Shown here one piece after another: positions 27,201-38,036 of a stretch of 64,000 nucleotides of DNA (its first letter is position 1; the number at the start of each line of letters is the position of its first letter). The stretch is from the NCBI GenBank assembly GCA_014905825.1, contig JACGCN010000003.1, positions 2,108,001 to 2,172,000 of the forward strand, read 5' to 3'. Below the pieces are notes generated by a model. That model searched no databases. It was not told the DNA's origin and saw only the letters and a list, made by a program, of their open reading frames with translations. A program made the position numbers and the translations under genes. The stretch comes from Lyophyllum atratum. Lineage: Eukaryota; Basidiomycota; Agaricomycetes; Agaricales; Lyophyllaceae.

Positions 27201-30035
27201 CCGCCCTGCGCCGGCGAATGACGCCCATGACTGGTGGCTGGTCGAGCGGTATCCGCGGGGGCTTCACCCGTTTCTGTTTCGTAAGTATCTTGATCTCGTG
27301 CTCGGGGATCTCCTCCACGTCCACATGAACTTTTGCACCGTTCACCATAACGAGTCCTTTCTCCTTCCCAGGCGCACGTCGCACTATAGCGAGAAGTCTG
27401 TCGTCGTCAACAAACATGGCATCATGTGTCATCGAAATCCAGAGCCCTCCACCCTCACTAGACAACCGATGGCGACGCAGACATGAGATGGCCTGTGGCG
27501 GAGGATCCACGACGATATCCAGCGAAGGGGCCCACGTATCGATGTCACAGCGGATCTCACATTCAATAACTGGCAAGGTTACCGGCTCGCCTTCGTTCGT
27601 ATTTGGATCGGCCATTGCTGCCCGCCGAGCCGCCGAAGCTTCGTACTCGACCCGGAAGCTGGAGCGTTCATGATCATATCGCAATTCGTTCGCCTTGGCA
27701 CCCGCTAGGCGAGTCAAGACGGGCGGGCCTCCGCATTTGATGGCAAACTCCCCAATGCCAGCCAAGGTGTTGATCATCTGTGTGGGAATGGACGTCTTAT
27801 TTGTCCATCCCTTGGGGTCGGATTGTTCAAGTAAGGTGAGCAGTGTTGTCGTAGGGGATAGGGCCTCAATAGCCCAACCTTGGAGGTCGACCTGCGTACG
27901 GATGACATTGGCTTCAGCAGGAGGGATGTTTGGGAAAAGATGCGGATCTTCAGCGGAGAAGGAGAACACGTGGATGGTGGTGGGTGACTTATATACCGTC
28001 TTGAGCACGACAGCGTCACGGCCGCTGAGATATGAAAAATGAGCAGAGTTCGTTCAACGTGACGATAAAGGCTTACTTGACAGGCCACGCGGGTCTTGTC
28101 TTGTAATGCCAGAGTTCAGTAAGCTCGTTGACATCTTCTAACAATACCGCGTCCTCGTGCTGCTTATCCCAGTAGATCTTGGCCCCTGGAGATACGACAG
28201 CTCCGTATAGATCCCATAATCCAACACCGACGAAGGTGGCTTCAGCGCGGTAGACAACCAAAGTAGGATCAATGGAGTCAAGTTGGGTGATGGATACTCC
28301 TCGCGCCTCCGTGGCTACAAAGACGTTATTACTGATATGCTACAATATAAAATATGCACGTACTTCGCCTCCACTTGGCTTCTGGTTCTTGTAATAGCGA
28401 CGAGAAGTAGATGTAATTGCGACGCACTCGTGACAAAACAGATTTGTCTGCAGCCGGCGTGCGTTCAGCCGTCTGACGAACGAGAGTCTGTGTAGATTCG
28501 GTAGAAGCGGAACTGTTGACGGTGCCTAAAGATGATGCCGTGTGGAAACTAAGATCTACGGCGCTTGATACGTCTTGCAAGATCTGTTCGGATAGAAAGT
28601 AGGATGATGGATCGCGGTCCTCAACATCCTGGATGGTCTGCGGTAACCCATTAAGTCGAAGTCCACTAGAAGGCCCGGATATTTCGATTACGACCCTGAC
28701 TTTTAACACGGAGTGGTCGTCGATAAGCGCGGCATGAGAGAGTCGGAAGACGATTTGATCAGGCGGGAGAGATGGGGGTTGAGAAGATGAAGGAAATGAA
28801 CTACTCCGGATGGCATGTGCTGTCCAAGGTAGTTTTTCGACGTCTTCGGAAGAGGCCTTCGTGGTCACACGAACATCCCAACCTTCCGATAACGGCAAAA
28901 CACATTCGATGGAACGCGTCAAACGGCGGTGCTCACGTCGTGCATGCACTTCGTCCATTCCATGGGTACCTTCGGTCAACGTTGAGTGATCATCATCCTC
29001 GGGAATGATAGCATAGTCAACGGTGAGGGCTTCGCGGTCAATTTGAAATCGAACACGCTCAACGCTGACGCCGCTCCCGTACCCTATTAATTTCGGTACG
29101 TGACTTCCGCGCTTGAGAACTGTTTTCAGCAGTCCCAGGGTCATGGTGGAAAGTTGTTGCGTTAGATTTGATGGCGTTCCGACACCCCAGAGGGCTTTGA
29201 GGTCGTGTTGCCAGAAACAGGTGATGCGTATCTTCCCTCCCTGTGAGTTTCTCTTCTTATATGCATCTCCAGGGGCGTTGGAAGCGGGTTGTGGTTGAAT
29301 ATGCTGAATACACCAGGCGAACACTGACATAGAAGTTGTTTAACAATGCAAATTCGAATGCATTCAAATACATACAGGGAACGTGTGATCGAACGTAGGG
29401 AGGCGAAGGCCGTAAGTAGGCAGGCTCGTCGGGTGACCGGGGGAGAGACGTTGTTATATCGATAACAGTCGTAGCGTCATGGTATGAGCGCGATATCGTT
29501 ACGGCGTCGCGAGGACTTAGGTGCAAGCGGTTAGAGTCGTAGGTTGAGCACCATGCTTGCAGATACTCACTTTGCTGGCCATCCTAGTGTAAAATTTGTT
29601 TTTGATATCCGCGTCGTGTGGTCAAACGTCTCCAGCAAGTGTGCCTCTTCGACAGCAGGGTCCCATTCCTGCCTCAGCTCCGGTGTAGTTAACACAGCCT
29701 TCCAAGGTTCCAAGGACACCGATTCTTCAGTTGTTGGCACGTCCAAGACTAGTCTGTAGATATCATCCCCTCCTTTACTGGATTTCCGATGTACCATGAC
29801 GTCGGCCAGCTCTGGTATCGCAGACACCCTTGCCTTTCCCTTCTTTGCAGACGAACTCTCTCCCGTGTTCGTAATTCGTTTCCATTCGTTCGAAGAGGAC
29901 GTGAGCAGCTGTCGAAAGTGCACTTCAGCGTCACTCAGCGCAGTCGACCACGACTGTCGCAGCCTGAGAAGCTCCAGTTAGCTCAACTCTCAACCGTAGA
30001 CCAAGGGAATAGACGGACCTGGAGCCATCGGACAT
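24260..30035 (-). CDS. Giant protein with two START-like modules and C-terminal membrane anchor
   Basis: About 1,700 residues in roughly eight exons. It begins MSDGSRLRQSWSTALSDAEV (intron about 29971-30018). Module 1 (29960-29250) has the START-type pattern YRLVLDVPTTEESVSLEPWK, LTTPELRQEWDPAVEEAHLL and FTLGWPAKSPRD. A middle domain of unknown type spans about 29250-27200 and contains two related beta-rich blocks (LWGVGTPSNLTQQLSTM and LDIVVDPPPQAISCLRRH). Module 2 (about 26900-26200) repeats the START pattern: ITEPDCRRKWDDRYDSSFVL, SKTGFPWRDRGFYIAS, RCTRLVAVDYAGAIP. A Ser/Pro-rich linker leads to one C-terminal helix (LSTVLVVALIAFLIGSLLRS, about 24420-24480). START folds bind lipids in a hydrophobic cavity; lipid transfer or sensing at a membrane contact is the natural inference, but the ligand is unknown. 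Start at 30035 was chosen because the splice gives an uninterrupted frame. Confidence 0.8.
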
Positions 30036-30613
30036 TACGTGCCGATGATTGAGTGGGATGATGAGTGAAATGGAGTGTTGAGTGTGGTCGGCTGCAGCCT
30101 GTCCTCCTCGGAGTTGGAGTCAATGGCCTGGCCTCTGATTTTGGCGGCGCGTTCTCTGGGGTAGGTGGCGTGACCTGCGGAATTTCCTTTTATGGAACTT
30201 CAGGTCACCCCTCGAACGTGGGCACATTCAAGATGTCGGTACCTTTGGGTACCTTGCACCCTTGTAGGAACAGCAAAAAGTGAATTTTGCTGTGCCGGGA
30301 CATATGGATGCGAAACAATATGGAGTGCAAAATGGATTATCAGGAAACAAGATAGATTAATGTTCAGCATGGAAGATCATGGTGTCCTCCGTTGCATTTT
30401 AGATGCAAGACGCGCCGACATGCTAGCTAGTATAGTAGTGATGCCTTGTATAAATAAGTGGGTCCGGGTTTCATATCAAAGGGCTGCATCGGAGCATTGG
30501 ATTTTGCGTGACGTGATGGGTATATCGAAGACGAGAGTACAGGGAAGGGCAGTGGTCATCAGTGCCTGCCGTCCCATTCCAATATCAAGACAGAATCGTC
30601 ATAATAACACGTT
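30036..30613. other. Promoter region of the START gene and 3' flank of ILV2
   Basis: About 580 nt between two genes on the minus strand. No coding signal. A short direct repeat (gggtacct, near 30238-30256) is present; its relevance is unknown. Confidence 0.5.
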
Positions 30614-32929
30614 CTATACCGCTCTCGACTTTATTTTTAGAGATGGGTGCAGCAATTGCTCGTGGAGCGCCTTGCCCGCGGCTACCTATACATGACACAC
30701 CTTGTGAGCTCTGATCTACAAATAAGCAACGAGAAGGACAACGTACCATGGGAAACACATGCTCTTTCTTCGTGACCAAGCACTCCATCAGCACAGGCTT
30801 GTTGTTGTCATACTCCAGGAATTCCTTCATCTTGGCTGGCAGCTCCTCCGCGGTGTGGCACCGGATGGCGTGAACACCCATGGCCTGAGCGAGGAGCACG
30901 AAGTCCGGGTTCGTCATCTGCGTGTGCGAGTACCGGCGCTCGTAGAAGAGATCTATAGTGCGATTAAGGCTAAATCAGGCGAGCGCACAACGTATCTATG
31001 CCACATACCTTGCCATTGCAGGACCATTCCTTGAAAGTCGTTGTTCAAGACGAGGACTTTGACGCCAATGTTGTATTGTGAAGCGGTGGCAAGTTCCATC
31101 GCAGTCATGCTGAAGGAAGCGTCGCCGTCGATGTCAACGACAGTCTTGTGAGGAGCAGCGACCTTAGCACCAATAGCCGCTGGTAGACCGAAGCCCATTG
31201 TCTGGAGGAAGCAGTTAGGTCGTATACCGTAAGACTTAGCGAAAGAACATACCCCGAGACCGCCAGACGTGACCATCGACTGGGGATGTTTCCACCTGAA
31301 GTACTGCGCGGCCCACATCTGATGCTGGCCCACGCCCGTAGCAACAATGATCTCTTCTTTCCTGTGCGCCGTCTGGCTGTCGAGTTCTTCGATAACCTCC
31401 TGCGGCTTCATCTTCTCGCCTTTCTCGCTCTTCACATATGTAAACGGATAGCTCTTCTTCCAGTGCTGGATATCCTTGAACCACTCCTCGCGGGGCGCGC
31501 TCCTGATCATGGGCACCAGCGATGCCATGTTCGCCACCACGTCACCCAAGATGGGAATCGACGCCTCCACGACCTTGTTGACATTCTTCGGCAAAACCTC
31601 GAAGTGAATGATCCCACCTCTGCCTTGTGCAGCGGCAGCCCTTGCGGCGGGTGCGAAAGTATCAATCTTGCCAGTGACACGATCATCGAATCGCCCGCCG
31701 AGGGCAATGATAACATCAGCTTGCTGCATGGCGAGATTGGCATAGGCGCTGCCGTGCATGCCGAGCATGTGGAGGGAGCGTTCGTCGGTCTCGTCGAAGG
31801 CCCCGAGGCCTTGGAGGGTCGTGCACACCGGAATGTTACCCTTCTCTGCAAGTTGCTTGAGCAGTTTGGGGCCAAGGGGAGACGACAGAACGCCATTGCC
31901 AGCATATATGACGGGGCGCTGGGCTTGATTGATGAGATCAGCTGCCTGCTGGATGTACTTAGCATCAACGGGCGGCTCGAGGGACTGCAAGGGGTTCATA
32001 GGGAGTCCCAGATGGGCACCAGGCGTGGTGGCTCTGTAGGGGAGGGGCGTGCGCAGAATGCCGGCTGTGACGTCTTTGGGAAGATCCACGAGAACAGGTC
32101 CAGGCCGCCCCGAGGTCGCGATCTTGAAGGCCTCGTTAATACGCCGGGGAAGCTCGGAGATGTCTTTAACCATGACATTCCATTTTGTACAGCTACGGGA
32201 TATGCCAACGATGTCGGCTTCCTGGAACGCATCTGAGCCGATGGCTGAGGTAGCTACCTGCCCAGTGAAAACGACCATGGGTATACCGTCAGACAAGGCA
32301 TCCTGCATGGGTGTGATGACATTGGTGGCTCCAGGACCCGAGGTAACGAGGACGACACCGGGCTTCCCTGAAATACGGGCGTATCCCTCCGCCATATGAC
32401 CTGCACCTTGTTCATGCCGAGGTAGAACGAAGTCAAAGTGTTCAGAGTTGTAGATGGCATCGAATACAGGAAGAATAGCGCCTCCAGGATACCCAAAAAT
32501 GTTTTTGACATCGTGCCTAAGCATCATCTCATGGAAGATTTGTCCACCCGACAGACCGACGAAAGTGTGGTCCAGAGGTGCACTTGGGTATGGGCTGGGG
32601 GTACGCATAGGATTCGGGAAGTTGGCATTCACGTTATTCGGAGTAGGCACTTGCTGAAATCCTGGGGCCGGTGCAGGCCGTCTAATAGTCACGACAATAC
32701 AGAATTAGCAGGCTAAAAATAGCCGACAGTTAAGAACGACATACATCGGCGGGGAGACAGACGCGTTCTGTGACGTCGAACGGCTGATATTCCGTGCATG
32801 CACTCTTATACGGGATTTCGTCTCGATCATAGATGGTGAGGATGCGCCGACTTTGGTGGAGTGGCATCGAGCAAGTTTTGTAGATCTTGGTGCGACCTTG
32901 GCACGTAGGGTGGCGGCAGGGAAGGCCAT
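30614..32929 (-). CDS. ILV2: Acetolactate synthase catalytic subunit, mitochondrial
   Basis: ThDP- and FAD-dependent enzyme that condenses two pyruvates, or pyruvate with 2-ketobutyrate: the first common step of valine, leucine and isoleucine synthesis. The N-terminus (MAFPAATLRAKVAPRSTKLA, Arg/Ser-rich, no acidic residues) is a mitochondrial targeting peptide. After an intron at about 32688-32748 come NIFGYPGGAILPVFDAIYNS, RHEQGAGHMAEGYARISGKP (with the ThDP-activating Glu), GPGATNVITPMQDAL and FTGQVATSAIGSDAFQEADI. The ThDP/Mg site is DIDGDASFSMTAMELATA with NNDFQGMVLQWQ. The C-terminus is VFPMVAAGKALHEQLLHPSL and ends SRAV. A 51-nt in-frame intron (about 31202-31252) separates GGLG from TMGFGLPAA. 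Family motifs are complete. Feedback control in fungi comes from a separate Ilv6 subunit, not in this window. Confidence 0.97.
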
Positions 32930-33953
32930 GGTCAGTAAGACAACTGGCGACCAGCGGAGTGAAGGATCGAGCAGGATATCAGCTGTAAAGGCCCAAAAAC
33001 GAAGAAGATAGGAATCGAGTTAGCCTCCTCCAAGTTTTTCTAGTCCTTGAGGTCATCTTGGAAAATGACTCGCGTTGAATGCCGGCCGAAGTTTCACCCT
33101 CGGCCGATTTAATCAAAACTCGGATCACTAGATCATTCTGCGACTGGCTACGCCGTCCGACCTAGCAGAACCTCTAAGTAGTAGCTTCGCCCCCTTTCGC
33201 CCCTCAGGCCTCAGGCCTCGGGTACCTTTGACCAGGTCGTCTTACCTTAGACGTGATCATAACGGTTGTCTCGCCGTCAACGCCATCCGATGGGTCCTGG
33301 GTCAAAATTTTCAACATCCACTTTTATTGTCGCACATCCGCCAGGTCGAAAATACAAAACCACAGAATGTAACGGTTGTACTCGTGAGCTCGTGGTATGT
33401 TTCAGTATTTATTCATATAAGCTTAAGCTGGCAGCATCTCAAGACGATTGAACAGCTATAGCTCATTTCTAATGTCTGCACGCTGCGTAAGCGATCACTT
33501 TTCTACGGACTGCTGAGAAAGGTATCGGAAGAGAAGAGGCGTTCGCAATCATGGCCCTCCGGCTCCAGGAAGGTACGATAACGCGCCCAGCACGAATGTT
33601 ATTAGGTGGCATAACCCTCCGGCTCCATGAAGGTACGTGGGCGCTTCCAAACTGACATACAGTATGAATGATCTTTTATATGTTCGGCGTTAGCAGAGTA
33701 CGATACTCGCAGCCCTGGAACTGTGCCAGATCAACATCGTTCATCCCGGTCAGCGCTGTGTCTCCTGAGGTACATCTCAGCTTCTCAACGTGTGGCCGCA
33801 GCTGCCAGGACCTAGGAGAAGACACGCCCTCCTGAGCTATTCACAATTCGGTGTTTTTGTGGTCCAAGAGCCGGATGTTTACTTTCACCGACGAACAATA
33901 CTTGTATTTATGGACGTGAAATTTCTTTATCTCTGTCGCTCGCCAATATCACC
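32930..33953. other. Divergent promoter region (ILV2 / membrane protein)
   Basis: About 1 kb. No gene. It contains two copies of a 23-nt sequence (listed separately). The ILV2 promoter lies at its left end. Confidence 0.5.
33552..33639. repeat. Two-copy direct repeat, about 60 nt apart
   Basis: The core ccctccggctcca(g/t)gaagg plus tacg occurs at about 33554-33577 and again at 33616-33639, with weaker similarity just outside each copy. It may be a diverged tandem duplication; no function is evident. Confidence 0.55.
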
Positions 33954-35327
33954 ATGTCACCTGAAGAAGACATCCCTCTCCGAAACCTCGGCATATCGCT
34001 TCTGGGGACCACTGGAGCGATCATTGCTATGACTTTTTTCCTTGGTATGCAGCAATCCGGGTCATTTGGAACTACCTTCCTAAGCTGCATTGATTTCTCA
34101 TAGGCTTCCTTACCTTCTTGATGATGTATGCCACGGTCTTCGCATTGTTTCGTCTAGACGCTCAGTATAAATCCAGCCTCCAATATCGCTCATCTCGCCG
34201 AAAACTCAATATCCTTGCTATATCTTACTTCAGCTTCCTAATTGCGACTGTAAACTGGGCTTTGTGGGTGGCGCACAACGCAACGCTGATTCACGTGGCC
34301 CTCGTCGATAATCCAACACTACCGATTAATGCGAGGCTCGCATTAGGCAAAATTAAGGTGTATGAGCTTAACATAGCAAAGTCATGGTTTGCATCACTTG
34401 TGGTGGGTTTTATTTTTCTTCTTCCAGCTGCAGCGTCGATTTACATATCTCGTGCACAAGCCAATTGTCAATGACGCAGTCATTCTTTGGCGTAGCTGGG
34501 TTCTTTCCCCAGACCATAAGTGGGGGGTATTTGTTACGTTTTTTCTTTGGTCCTCCACTGTCGGTGAGTCGCTATCTTGGTGATTTCCCAATGTGTGTAT
34601 CCTAAGCGTGGCTGGGTATAGTCATTTCATTTGCACAACTTGGGTTGATATCGAACTTTCATGGGCTCGGTATCTTTAACGCTGGGACTAGTCAGCTAAC
34701 AGCCAACCTTTTCGTGGTCAGCATTGCCCTATCGCTGGCCACCAATGCTGCTGCTATAATGTCCATCACATATGGTCTCTGGTGTGTACTTATGTTCCTG
34801 TAACATTTAGGTTTCGCTTACGGAACCTTGTATATACTAGGGCGCACCGTAGATTTCTCGCCATCCATTTGGGCGGATATGAGGGAATTGATCGCGTTCA
34901 AAAGATCTTGGGCCTCCTTGTTGATTCGGGCGCCGTCTATTGCGCGCCACAGGTATGCTCACCATCAGATATACGATAATGCTTTATGGTTAAAGAAGCT
35001 CTATGTAGCTCATAACGTTGTTATTGAACATGTTCCCATTTCGTTCGCGATACACGGCGGTCAACATCGCAGCAGAGATTCTCTATACAACTTATACGGA
35101 GCTTGCTGTAAGTCTCCCGATGGTACTTCCTCCTGCAACGTCTGTTTAAAACGTCTTATCTCAAGGCAATGTACCCAACTCTTGTCATGTTCCTTGCCGA
35201 AGGTGAAGGCTCATTCGCGAAAAATTATGCTCCGCGTGCAGAAGATGGTCTTCGACCTACGAGCAGTCTCCATATATCATGTGCCTTGAAACACCTGGAC
35301 TTGGAGAATACAGTTGTCACAATATGA
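33954..35327 (+). CDS. Multi-pass membrane protein, seven-helix type, expanded in mushrooms
   Basis: The spliced product begins MSPEEDIPLRNLGISLLGTT. It has about seven hydrophobic segments, the block DAVILWRSWVLSPDHKWGVF, then WSSTVVISFAQLGLISN, a basic loop FRLRNLVYTRAHRRF, and the family-like KILGLLVDSGAVYC. The last helices contain YTAVNIAAEILYTTYTE and YPTLVMFLAEGEG; the cytoplasmic tail ends NTVVTI. The WRSWVL and LLVDSG.VYC blocks recur in a large uncharacterised mushroom family that resembles receptors; no ligand or partner is known. At least six exons. Two proposed introns are unusually short (about 29 nt near 34782-34810), so minor errors in the model are possible. Confidence 0.75.
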
Positions 35328-35392
35328 ACTAGCAACTGCTTCTTTGGTCAGCGCGAACTCTTGGTTATGACAGACCTCCACCAGATGCACAG

Positions 35393-35650
35393 TGTTAGGA
35401 CGGGCCTTCCGAATACATACTGCTCCTGAACCTTCGCGACACAAGTGTCACGATTAGAGGGACCCTTCTAACGGACGAGATCTCAGAGGATGTAGGCGGA
35501 TGATCTCGGATGTAAGATACATAGCGGGAGAATTGATAGTGGCAATCGTACATTTTGTACAGTCAAAGGGAATACAAGCACGATTGGTATCAGAACCCGA
35601 GTGCTCGAGATTGAAACTGTGACTGGGCGCCATGATGTCCGCCATGCACG
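35393..35650 (+). mobile_element. Possible Ty1/Copia fragment: LTR end plus primer-binding site
   Basis: The sequence tggtatcagaaccc at about 35585 resembles the primer-binding site (complement of a methionine tRNA 3' end) found in many Copia elements. It follows a 188-nt stretch starting tgttagga and ending caagca (35393-35580), which would suit an LTR. Two ATGs about 50 nt downstream could be a truncated gag start. No second LTR or pol sequence is visible, so this is a relic at best. Confidence 0.35.
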
Positions 35651-35923
35651 ACGAGAATGTCAATGGACGTCTCTGAAACATACATGTTCACTTTGAGAGA
35701 AAGTAGACAATCACATATTGGCCATGTGTAGGAGGCTGGGCAGCGAATAAACTTATGACAGGCTCCAAAATCGATGCCTAGCGGTGGTTCTCGTGGGATG
35801 CAATAACAATTCGACACGTTTGTTGATCTGGACAGGCAGGACGAATATGGAGGCTAGAATTCAGTGCTTGATCCAACCACAACAAAACTGAGCGCTAAGG
35901 CACTATATTGGGTGACGAAGGAC

Positions 35924-36290
35924 TGTTAGAACCGAGTGATAAATCAGGAATAAGACTTAGATGATGAGAACGACTTGGCTGAAAGAGATAACTGGGCAAA
36001 CACTGTGTTGATTCGATGTCCGATACAAGGTAAACTACGGGGCTTTTATAGGTAAGGATTTGAGTAAGTACTGTTTGAGTGAGCGGGTTTGAGTAAGTAA
36101 GTTTGAGTAAAGATGTGGAAAGTCTGTAGAATAGTGAGAGGTCTGTCTCTTATCTGTTATGTATCTGAGTGATATGTGAGAATGCTTGAGATGTTCGTGA
36201 TAAGGAGATAAGGAAGTCGAAGTGGAGGGACGAAGGGATGAAACGGAGGCGAGGTGTCGGGATTCGGAAGGGACTTAGCGGTTCATGACA
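35924..36290 (-). mobile_element. Solo LTR with 5-bp target duplication
   Basis: A 367-bp unit begins tgttagaacc and ends ggttcatgaca; its termini are imperfect inverted repeats of each other (TGTTAGAACC / TGTCATGAACC). It is flanked by AGGAC at 35919-35923 and again at 36291-36295. A TATA-type motif (cctataaaagcccc, minus strand, near 36041-36054) suggests the LTR is oriented leftward. There is no internal region, so it is probably the product of LTR-LTR recombination. A run of gagtaagt-like repeats lies at 36060-36110. Confidence 0.7.
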
Positions 36291-36794
36291 AGGACATGTA
36301 TCTTCACCGGAAACGTTGCCGGGCCTGGGCCACGGTGACGGCTGGGAACATCACGTGACGGGACCCAGGTAGCGGGCCTGGTGACATTGCCAGTTGAGCG
36401 TCATGTATGGTCGCGTTCGGGGCGATTTCCACGGTTCCATAGTGTCCTTAGCGTCGATAGTCACGAACGCGCACCCATTTTGTCGACCATGCCCTTGTTT
36501 TGAATCTCGATCGTGTTATTTGACAACGCACGTCACCGTTGCCATTCCTGGAAGTCCGGCAACTCAAGCGTGCGATCTCGTCTTCATTTGCTGAAACAAG
36601 ACCAAGACAGGTTCGTTCGCGCGCTCGTTATGCTCATATGGCTCATAGTTGACCTTCAAACTGACTCTTTTGCCTCTTTTGCCTCTTTTGCAGCCATGTG
36701 AACTGAACAATACTCGATATCCATGGCTGCATGCTCGTTTGGGGCCCTCCGAGTCCGAATGAAGGTCCCACTACCGTCTTTGACCTCTGCTGTC

Positions 36795-37119
36795 ATGAAT
36801 TACGACGGAGAATTGAACACCGCCCCCGACGAGCGTCGTTACCAGCTTTCTGACCTCAGGTGCGTCTCCCAATCCCGTTAGAAACAGCGGTAAAATGATA
36901 CTGATAATCAAATTATGATTTATTAGTGAACTGAAGCGCAAGGGACTGCTTGCTCTCGTGCAGAGACAGCGCGATAAATGGCCCAAGGAGCTTCGCCTTA
37001 ACTCGAAGACCACAAAGACCGAACTTCGCGACGCCTTGCTCGATCCTCGGTATGGCTTCACAACCGACAAACCGGCAAACGATCCATCACCTGCGACATC
37101 GATCACGTCTCATCCGCAG
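36795..37119 (+). pseudogene. Host gene of unknown function, 5' part, split by element A
   Basis: Exon 1 (36795-36859, MNYDGELNTAPDERRYQLSD...) joins by a 67-nt intron (36860-36926) to exon 2, which reads ELKRKGLLALVQRQRDKWPK, ELRLNSKTTKTELRDALLDP and RYGFTTDKP. The charged helix-forming block with TKTELRDALLDP recalls a poorly known protein group of mushrooms; no function is known. Exon 2 is interrupted after CAG (37117-37119) by element A and continues in frame at 63133. If the element were absent the gene would be intact, so loss is recent and may be strain-specific. Confidence 0.75.
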
Positions 37120-37587
37120 TGTGACGGTGGTGTATTCGGATATACCCCACGCCCACTCAGTCGCGTGTTCGATCGGGCCGGAGCCCTATATTTGTACATA
37201 TTTGCATTACCTACATAAACTGCTGTACGCGTGTCCTTGCTGGACACGCACAAAATACTATCAACATTCACCATCGACTACTCGACTAGCGTGAACGGTG
37301 AACCGTGCGACCCCCCCGACTCCAGGACGGCATCGTGGATCCTGTGCAGGGTGACAGCTCACCTTGCACAGGTCCACAGTGCCCCGGCGTCGGGTCATAC
37401 CGCCCCAAGCCATGGGTTACATGGCCTTCCCTCGATGCTGCGCCCCTTGCCGGGCAAGTGGCTCGAGGATGACCTTGACGCTGCGCCTACGACTAGGCAC
37501 GTAGCTCGAGGTCTAGGAGCGCCCTAGGCGCTCCCCGACGTCTGACTTCTACACGCGAGAAGACCCGTATTACACGGCCGTATCACA
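37120..37587 (+). repeat. Element A 5' LTR
   Basis: 468 bp beginning TGTGACGG and ending CCGTATCACA. It contains a TATA-like stretch (ccctatatttgtacatat, about 37185-37203). Identical to the 3' LTR except at 37162. A 98-codon open frame inside (37231-37527) is present in both LTRs but has no protein-like features. Confidence 0.95.
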
Positions 37588-38036
37588 ATGGTGGGGGCAC
37601 CGCGGACTTCACCAAACGTGTTGAAGTCCGTCTACTAGCCTCTATTGTCATTATAATTCTCGACGCTCGAATCCTCCGACCGTCGACGCCTTTACTCGAC
37701 GCTCGAATCCTTCGACCGTCGACTCCTGTTTTACTACGAGATTCGACGCTCGAACTTCTCGACCGTCGATCTCACCTACCTACATTCAGTCTGCTGCTAC
37801 CTTGCTTCATCCGGGCCTTGGACCGCTGGGATCGCGAGACCACGTTGGTTTCAAACGCGAAGCCGCGTTGATTTCAAATTCTTCATAACTACCAACGTGG
37901 TGCTACCCCTATCTCAGGAAAAACGTCGACCCGCTCGTCCCTCGCCCGATCCTGCCCTAAAGGTCCTCCTTTAAAATCTTCGTCTTTTCTATCATAAGCC
38001 ATCCGTTCAATCATCCGACGCTCTGAAAAACACGAC
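37588..38036 (+). promoter_or_regulatory. Element A primer-binding site and structured Gag leader
   Basis: One base after the LTR lies TGGTGGGGGCACC (37589-37601), a plausible tRNA-derived primer-binding site. It is followed directly by a 9-bp hairpin (CGGACTTCA 37603-37611 with TGAAGTCCG 37622-37630). Three copies of a roughly 28-nt two-tier hairpin follow at about 37658-37685, 37696-37723 and 37743-37770; the outer stem is TCGACG/CGTCGA, and the inner stem is TCGAA/TTCGA in copy 2. An 11-bp stem (ACCACGTTGGT 37839-37849 with ACCAACGTGGT 37891-37901) encloses a smaller one (AACGCG/CGCGTT). Such structures suggest packaging, dimerisation or translation control; the role is inferred. Confidence 0.75.

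Noticed and set aside
31286..32236. 316-codon plus-strand frame opposite ILV2
   Set aside because: Exact antisense of a strongly biased conserved gene; no independent family signature.
37231..37527. 98-codon frame inside the element A LTRs (also at 62771-63067)
   Set aside because: Present only because the LTR is duplicated; no protein-like features and it overlaps the promoter/R region.
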